From assembly GCF_028280385.1 (NCBI RefSeq), contig NZ_JANQLX010000003.1:496001-560000 (forward strand): DNA of 64,000 nt, read 5' to 3'. Each line of letters opens with the position of its first letter. Within the stretch, counting starts at the first letter, position 1. Positions 58,904-64,000 of the stretch are shown here, piece by piece. Source of the DNA: Allomuricauda sp. Lineage in GTDB: Bacteria > Bacteroidota > Bacteroidia > Flavobacteriales > Flavobacteriaceae. Made by a program: the position numbers and the translations under genes. Under the pieces are notes generated by a model. That model saw only the letters and a program-made list of their open reading frames with translations. It did no database searches and was not told the DNA's origin.

Positions 58904-61309
58904 ATGGCAAACATGACATGTTATCATTGCGGTGATGACTGTGGCAGGGACAAGGTGCGATTTGATGAGAGGGATTTCTGCTGCCATGGTTGCAAAACCG
59001 TTTATGAGATTTTTACATCCAATGGCCTCTCCAATTTCTACGAAATTGAGGCCAAAGCTGGTAATACCCCTAAAGAAGTAAGGAGTAAGTACGATTTTCT
59101 GGATAACGGGGAAATTGTTGCCAAGCTGTTGGAATTCGATGAAGAAGGTGTTCAGGTAATCAATCTTAGTATTCCCTCCATTCATTGTAGTTCCTGTATC
59201 TGGGTACTCGAAAACCTGAACAAATTGCATCCGGCGGTTTCCAATTCGCAAGTTGATTTTCCAAAAAAGACCCTTCGGGTTACCTATAATTCGGCCGATT
59301 TTTCACTTAAAGGCTTGGTGCTCATGCTGAGCAGTATAGGTTACGAGCCTTATATTTCTCTGGACGAATACGACAAAAAGGAAAAGAAGAAAGACCGCTC
59401 CCTCCTGTACAAACTGGGTGTGGCCGGTTTTGCCTTTGGCAATGTCATGCTCTTGTCCTTTCCCGAGTATTTTGAATTGCCCGCTGGCGAAGCTGGAGCA
59501 GGGGAATTCTGGTTGGAGCAGTACAAACATACCTTTCGTTGGTTGATGTTTGCCTTTTCCCTCCCCGTGGTGTTCTATGCCTCCCAGGATTATTTTAAGT
59601 CTGCCTACAAGGGTTTGCGTTCCAAACTCTTAAACATCGACGTGCCCATAGCCCTGGGGATATTGACCCTTTTTCTAAGAAGCTCGGTGGATATAATCTT
59701 TGACCTGGGCTCAGGATTCTTTGATAGCCTTACCGGATTGGTCTTCTTTTTGTTGCTCGGAAAGTTCTTTCAACAACGCACTTACGCCTTTCTCTCATTT
59801 GAAAGGGATTATAAATCCTATTTTCCAATTGCGGTGACCCGTTTGAAACCGGATAAGTCAGAAGAGAACGTCCAGATATACAAGGTAAAAGTAGGCGATA
59901 GGTTGTTGATCCGTAGCAATGAGATCATTCCTGTTGACTGTATATTGATCAAAGGGTCGGCCGAAATCGATTATAGTTTTGTGACCGGCGAATCGCAAGC
60001 GGTTTTTAAGGAATCCGGGGAAAAACTATTTGCGGGAGGGAAACAGCTCTCCGGACTTTTGGAGGTTGAGGTCTTGAAATCCGTATCCCAAAGTTACCTT
60101 ACCCAATTATGGGGCAATTCAGTGTTCAGAAAAGACAAGGCCGGGGCATTTCAAACGCTTACCGACAGTATTGGAAAAAGATTTACGGCCGCAGTGTTGA
60201 CCATTGCCACCTTGGCCACCCTATTTTGGTTGGTTTATGAACCCGCTATGGCCTTAAATGTTTTTACTGCCGTATTGATTATTGCATGTCCCTGTGCCAT
60301 TGCTTTGGCCGCTCCTTTTACATTGGGGAACATGCTTCGCATTTTTGGACGGCATAAGCTTTATCTTAAAAATGCCAATGTTATTGAACGTCTGGCCAAG
60401 ATTGATACCGCGATTTTTGATAAAACGGGCACGCTGACCACTACCAAAAAAGACAGGGTTCTTTATGAAGGGGTGGAATTGAGTGCGGAGGAAACCTCCC
60501 TGCTCAAAACCACGCTTAGGGCATCCAATCACCCCTTGAGCAGGTCTTTGTATGATATTTTAAAGTCAAACGAGATCATGACCCTTGATGAGTTCCAAGA
60601 GCATACGGGGCAGGGGATAGAAGGTAGGGTGGACCAGCATTCCATTAAAATAGGTTCTTCGGCCTACGTGGGCAATGACCTTGAGGTGCCAACAGCTGAT
60701 ACTGCGGTATACATAAGCTCCGATAACGATTTTAAAGGTCGGTTTGTGTTCAAGAACAGCTATCGGGAGGGTATGGTGAAGTTATTTGGAAGCTTGGAGG
60801 ACAGCATGCAAATAGGAATTCTTTCCGGGGATAACGACGGTGAAAGAAAAACGCTGCAGAAAATGCTGCCTGTACGCACCCAAATGTTGTTCAACCAAAA
60901 ACCTGGGGACAAGCTTCAACATATCCAGCATTTGCAACAAGAACACAAGGTGCTCATGGTAGGTGACGGGTTGAATGATGCAGGCGCCCTTGCGCAAAGC
61001 GATGTAGGCATTGCAGTGTCGGAGGATGTCAATGTGTTCTCGCCTGCCTGTGATGGTATTTTGGATGCGTCCCATTTTAACCAACTGCCCATTTTTATGC
61101 AGCTGTCAAAAAAATCCATACAAGTCATTAAGCTGAGCTTTATATTATCGCTTTGCTACAATCTTGTAGGACTATATTTTGCCGTTACCGGACAATTGCA
61201 ACCGGTGATCGCGGCAATCTTAATGCCTTTAAGTTCCATTAGTATTGTGTTGTTCACTACCGTGATGACCAATCTGTTGGGGCGAAAACTAACTCAACTC
61301 AAAAACTAA
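58904..61309 (+). CDS. ccoI: CcoI/FixI-type copper-transporting P-type ATPase
   Basis: 801 residues. N-terminal cysteine-rich metal-binding module (CYHCGDDC at 6-13 and CCHGC at 26-30), HMA domain with CSSC (Cys95, Cys98), about eight membrane helices, transport motif CPC (Cys462, Cys464) in IACPCAIALAAP, phosphorylation motif DKTG (Asp506) and hinge GDGLNDAGAL. The N-terminal cysteine module and position before ccoS and ccoNO identify the CcoI branch, which delivers copper for assembly of cbb3 oxidase. Predicted FNR-type promoter upstream. Confidence 0.95.
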   Translation: MANMTCYHCGDDCGRDKVRFDERDFCCHGCKTVYEIFTSNGLSNFYEIEAKAGNTPKEVRSKYDFLDNGEIVAKLLEFDEEGVQVINLSIPSIHCSSCIWVLENLNKLHPAVSNSQVDFPKKTLRVTYNSADFSLKGLVLMLSSIGYEPYISLDEYDKKEKKKDRSLLYKLGVAGFAFGNVMLLSFPEYFELPAGEAGAGEFWLEQYKHTFRWLMFAFSLPVVFYASQDYFKSAYKGLRSKLLNIDVPIALGILTLFLRSSVDIIFDLGSGFFDSLTGLVFFLLLGKFFQQRTYAFLSFERDYKSYFPIAVTRLKPDKSEENVQIYKVKVGDRLLIRSNEIIPVDCILIKGSAEIDYSFVTGESQAVFKESGEKLFAGGKQLSGLLEVEVLKSVSQSYLTQLWGNSVFRKDKAGAFQTLTDSIGKRFTAAVLTIATLATLFWLVYEPAMALNVFTAVLIIACPCAIALAAPFTLGNMLRIFGRHKLYLKNANVIERLAKIDTAIFDKTGTLTTTKKDRVLYEGVELSAEETSLLKTTLRASNHPLSRSLYDILKSNEIMTLDEFQEHTGQGIEGRVDQHSIKIGSSAYVGNDLEVPTADTAVYISSDNDFKGRFVFKNSYREGMVKLFGSLEDSMQIGILSGDNDGERKTLQKMLPVRTQMLFNQKPGDKLQHIQHLQQEHKVLMVGDGLNDAGALAQSDVGIAVSEDVNVFSPACDGILDASHFNQLPIFMQLSKKSIQVIKLSFILSLCYNLVGLYFAVTGQLQPVIAAILMPLSSISIVLFTTVMTNLLGRKLTQLKN

Positions 61310-61313
61310 CAAC

Positions 61314-61769
61314 GTGCTGAAAAAATTAATGTTTGAAACCCAAGGAAGAATCAGACCCAATCTGCTGGCCATTAGCATTGGCATAGTGTATTTGTGGTTT
61401 GGGAGTCTTAAGTTCTTTCCTGATCTAAGTCCGGCTGAGGGCCTGGCAAAAAACACGATTCATCAACTTACACTGGGATTTTTACCTGATGCCTGGTCCA
61501 TCATCTTGTTGGCCATCCTTGAAGTGGGAATCGGTATTCTATTATTACTTGGTATATGGCGAAGGTTCACCATAGGGGTTGCCTTGGCCCATATGGCTTT
61601 GACCTTTACACCACTGGTACTTTTTCCGTTGGAATCGTTCCAGCAACCTCCTTTGGTGCCCACCTTGTTGGGGCAGTATATAGGAAAGAACCTCGTTATC
61701 GTGGCAGCTCTTTTAAGCTTACCTCATGGCAGTGGATTATTGAAAAACAGAATTAAGAATAAAAGCTGA
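61314..61769 (+). CDS. DoxX-like membrane protein
   Basis: 151 residues with four membrane helices (about 15-33, 53-75, 80-100, 118-140) and the DoxX-type pattern (YLWFGSLKFFPDLSPAEG, ILEVGIGILLLLGIW). GTG start at 61314, 4 bp after the ccoI stop; an ATG at 61329 is also possible. Its stop overlaps the FNR-type box for ccoS. Not a usual member of the cco cluster; a quinol- or redox-linked role is plausible but unproven. Confidence 0.82.
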   Translation: MLKKLMFETQGRIRPNLLAISIGIVYLWFGSLKFFPDLSPAEGLAKNTIHQLTLGFLPDAWSIILLAILEVGIGILLLLGIWRRFTIGVALAHMALTFTPLVLFPLESFQQPPLVPTLLGQYIGKNLVIVAALLSLPHGSGLLKNRIKNKS

Positions 61770-61778
61770 TATATGTCA
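61767..61778. promoter_or_regulatory. FNR-type box upstream of ccoS
   Basis: TGATATATGTCA; its first three bases are the stop codon of the DoxX-like gene. 50 bp to the ccoS ATG. Confidence 0.7.
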
Positions 61779-61801
61779 TTTTTTAGCCAGTGCCCTAACA
61801 G

Positions 61802-61809
61802 TAGTTTTA
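61802..61809 (+). promoter_or_regulatory. -7 element of the ccoS-ccoNO promoter
   Basis: TAGTTTTA, its TTT 39 bases after the first base of the box. Confidence 0.6.
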
Positions 61810-61828
61810 CACCGAAATTCAGGTAGGT

Positions 61829-62038
61829 ATGAGTGTCATTTATGTGTTATTGGCCATCAGTATTACAGTTGCTTTGGTCTTTTTCGCTGCATTTGTATTG
61901 TCCGTAAAAAATGGGCAGTACGACGATGCTTATACCCCTTCCGTCCGCATGTTGTTCGAAGATGAACTCCTGGATGGAAAAGATGTATCAGAAATGGAAC
62001 AAAAAGAAATCACTCAAACTAAAAGAACAAACCAATAA
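61829..62038 (+). CDS. ccoS: cbb3-type oxidase assembly protein CcoS
   Basis: 69 residues: one N-terminal membrane helix (SVIYVLLAISITVALVFFAA) followed by FVLSVKNGQYDDAYTPSVRML, the CcoS hallmark. Needed in other bacteria for heme and copper insertion into CcoN. The stop is 2 bp before the ccoNO start, so translation is coupled. Confidence 0.95.
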   Translation: MSVIYVLLAISITVALVFFAAFVLSVKNGQYDDAYTPSVRMLFEDELLDGKDVSEMEQKEITQTKRTNQ

Positions 62039-62040
62039 AT

Positions 62041-64000
62041 ATGGAAATACAACAATTTCGATACGATAATAAGATCGTACAAAAGTTTTTATACGCCACC
62101 ATGCTGTGGGGTGTTGTTGGAATGTTGGTGGGCCTCCTGCTGGCATTCATGTTTTTGTTCCCTAACATAACAGACGGCATTTCATGGTTGAGTTTTGGGC
62201 GTATCCGTCCCTTGCACACCAATGCGGTGATCTTTGCCTTTGTGGGGAACGCCATTTTTGCCGGGGTCTACTATTCCACACAGCGATTGCTCAAAACCCG
62301 AATGTACAGTGATGCATTGAGCAATATCAATTTCTGGGGATGGCAGTTGATCATTGTGGCCGCGGCCATAACCCTGCCCTTGGGATATACAACCTCCAAG
62401 GAATACGCAGAACTTGAGTGGCCCATAGACTTGGCCATCGCCGTGGTTTGGGTGGTTTTTGGCTGGAACCTCATAGCAACGATCCTGAAAAGAAGACAGC
62501 GCCACCTCTATGTGGCCATATGGTTTTACTTGGCCACTTTCGTGACCGTGGCGGTGTTGCATATCTTCAATAGCCTGGAATTGCCAGTATCCGCACTTAA
62601 AAGTTATTCGGTTTATGCCGGGGTGCAGGATGCGTTGGTACAATGGTGGTACGGCCATAATGCGGTGGCATTTTTCTTGACCACTCCTTTTTTGGGACTG
62701 ATGTACTACTTTGTTCCCAAGGCTGCCAACCGTCCTATTTATTCCTATAGGCTTTCCATTGTGCACTTCTGGTCCTTGATCTTTATCTATATCTGGGCCG
62801 GACCGCACCACTTGTTATATTCATCCTTACCGGATTGGGCACAAAACCTTGGGGTAGTGTTCTCCGTTATGTTGATAGCACCCTCATGGGGTGGTATGAT
62901 CAATGGTTTGTTGACCCTCCGTGGGGTTTGGGACAAGGTCCGAAGTGATGCCACCTTGAAATTTATGGTGGTTGCCATCACCGGCTATGGTATGGCCACT
63001 TTTGAAGGCCCCATGTTGTCCCTCAAAAATGTAAATGCCATTGCCCACTTTAGCGATTGGATCATTGCCCACGTTCATGTTGGCGCTTTGGCTTGGAATG
63101 GCTTCTTGACCTTTGGTATGATCTATTGGTTGGTGCCTAAAATGTTCAAGACCACATTGTACTCCAAAGGTTTGGCCAACTTCCATTTCTGGATAGGCAC
63201 CCTGGGAATCATTCTATATGCCCTGCCCATGTACGTGGCCGGATTTACCCAAGCTTTGATGTGGAAAGAATTCAACCCAGATGGTAGTTTGGTATATGGT
63301 AACTTCTTGGAAACCGTTACCCAGATCATTCCTATGTACTGGATGAGGGCCATTGGAGGTAGCTTATTCATTGTAGGGATGTTGATCATGATCTACAACG
63401 TGGTGGTTACCATTAGAAAGGGCAGTAGTGTTGAAGATGAATTGGCTGAAGCACCAGCCCTGGCACGAGTGTCCAAAAGAAGGGTGGCCGGGGAAACCTT
63501 TCACAATTGGTTGGAAAGAAGACCGGTACAGTTGACCATTTTGGCCACAATTGCCATCTTGATCGGGGGAATCATCCAGATTGTTCCCACCATATTGGTA
63601 AAATCCAATATACCCACCATAACCAGTGTAAAACCTTATACGCCTTTGGAATTGGAAGGACGTGACCTTTATATCCGGGAAGGATGTGTGGGATGTCACT
63701 CCCAGATGATTCGTCCATTTAGAAGTGAAGTGGAACGGTATGGAGAATATGCAAAAGCAGGTGAGTTTGTCTATGACCACCCTTTCCTATGGGGAAGTAA
63801 GCGTACAGGTCCCGACTTGCTGCGTGTTGGAGGGAAATACTCGGACAATTGGCATTTGAACCATATGTACGATCCACAAAGTACATCTGCTGGCTCTATC
63901 ATGCCTGCCTATCAATGGTTGGTTCTTAACAAGCACGACAGAAGCCAGGTGGAAAGCAAAATGGAGGTCATGGTTTCCTTAGGGGTTCCCTATACCGATG
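62041..64000 (+). CDS. ccoN: cbb3 cytochrome c oxidase, fused CcoN-CcoO, 3' end outside window
   Basis: At least 653 residues; the frame is open at the right edge. Residues 1-470 are the heme-copper oxidase subunit I (12 or more membrane helices; low-spin heme ligand His in IRPLHTNAVIF, WWYGHNAVAFFL with CuB and Tyr-type residues, GPHHLLYSSLPDW, and HVHVGALAWNGF), a linker (about 470-510), then CcoO with a membrane helix and the mono-heme motif CVGCH (Cys549, Cys552, His553) followed by SQMIRPF and TGPDLLRVGG. The N-O fusion is common in Bacteroidota. High-affinity terminal oxidase; expression probably driven by the FNR-type promoter before ccoS. Confidence 0.97.
   Translation, partial: MEIQQFRYDNKIVQKFLYATMLWGVVGMLVGLLLAFMFLFPNITDGISWLSFGRIRPLHTNAVIFAFVGNAIFAGVYYSTQRLLKTRMYSDALSNINFWGWQLIIVAAAITLPLGYTTSKEYAELEWPIDLAIAVVWVVFGWNLIATILKRRQRHLYVAIWFYLATFVTVAVLHIFNSLELPVSALKSYSVYAGVQDALVQWWYGHNAVAFFLTTPFLGLMYYFVPKAANRPIYSYRLSIVHFWSLIFIYIWAGPHHLLYSSLPDWAQNLGVVFSVMLIAPSWGGMINGLLTLRGVWDKVRSDATLKFMVVAITGYGMATFEGPMLSLKNVNAIAHFSDWIIAHVHVGALAWNGFLTFGMIYWLVPKMFKTTLYSKGLANFHFWIGTLGIILYALPMYVAGFTQALMWKEFNPDGSLVYGNFLETVTQIIPMYWMRAIGGSLFIVGMLIMIYNVVVTIRKGSSVEDELAEAPALARVSKRRVAGETFHNWLERRPVQLTILATIAILIGGIIQIVPTILVKSNIPTITSVKPYTPLELEGRDLYIREGCVGCHSQMIRPFRSEVERYGEYAKAGEFVYDHPFLWGSKRTGPDLLRVGGKYSDNWHLNHMYDPQSTSAGSIMPAYQWLVLNKHDRSQVESKMEVMVSLGVPYTD

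Overview
The window looks like a marine flavobacterium (Bacteroidota, Flavobacteriaceae; a Muricauda/Flagellimonas-like genome is my best guess from gene content, not verified). Grounds: many proteins of Flavobacteriia type (LruC lipoprotein, DUF5916 outer-membrane protein, DUF4407 protein, BlaI/M56 pair, fused CcoNO oxidase, two FNR-like regulators beside the cbb3 genes), promoter elements of the flavobacterial TAnnTTTG type, and almost no Shine-Dalgarno sequences.

Layout. (1) 1-6.4 kb: a tightly overlapping signalling operon: H-NOX gas sensor (5' end cut by the window), PAS-rich histidine kinase, FIST sensory protein, second histidine kinase, Hpt phosphotransfer protein and a LytTR response regulator, then a STAS protein. 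It reads as a complete gas-responsive phosphorelay. (2) 6.4-30.4 kb: an extracellular polysaccharide locus of Wzx/Wzy type: a family 2 glycosyltransferase with a probable frameshift, a stand-alone receiver, an initiating sugar-phosphate transferase fused to a degenerate receiver domain, a short TolC-like outer-membrane protein, Wzc-like co-polymerase, Wzx flippase, Wzy-type polymerase, five further glycosyltransferases, an acyltransferase, an LruC lipoprotein, UDP-glucose dehydrogenase plus UDP-xylose synthase (UDP-GlcA and UDP-Xyl supply) and rmlBACD (dTDP-L-rhamnose supply). A receiver-kinase hybrid on the opposite strand interrupts the locus. (3) 30.5-45.8 kb: mixed housekeeping and accessory genes, mostly on the minus strand: DUF4407, BlaR1-like/BlaI with three operators, M20 dipeptidase, tRNA-Leu(UAG) with terminator, DUF5916 and AraC pair, tautomerase/SDR, Crp-like regulator, phosphoesterase, cupin, deacetylase, hydrolase. 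(4) 45.8-53.5 kb: an AT-rich run of short, mostly unrecognised genes, all on the minus strand, each separated by a diverged copy of one intergenic repeat; it looks like a gene-cassette array with a non-canonical recombination site. (5) 53.6-64 kb: a few hypothetical genes, an FkbM methyltransferase, then a microaerobic-respiration block: universal stress protein, two FNR-like regulators, CcoI-type copper ATPase, DoxX-like protein, CcoS, and the start of fused cbb3 oxidase CcoNO, which runs off the right edge.

Two results stand out. Three copies of a TGAY-N4-GTCA palindrome upstream of usp, fnr2/ccoI and ccoS sit at exactly the same distance from a TAnnTTTR-like element in four promoters, one of them bidirectional and giving a predicted leaderless fnr2 mRNA; a fourth copy lies upstream of the tautomerase/SDR pair. 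The other is the eight-unit repeat array between 47.4 and 52.9 kb.
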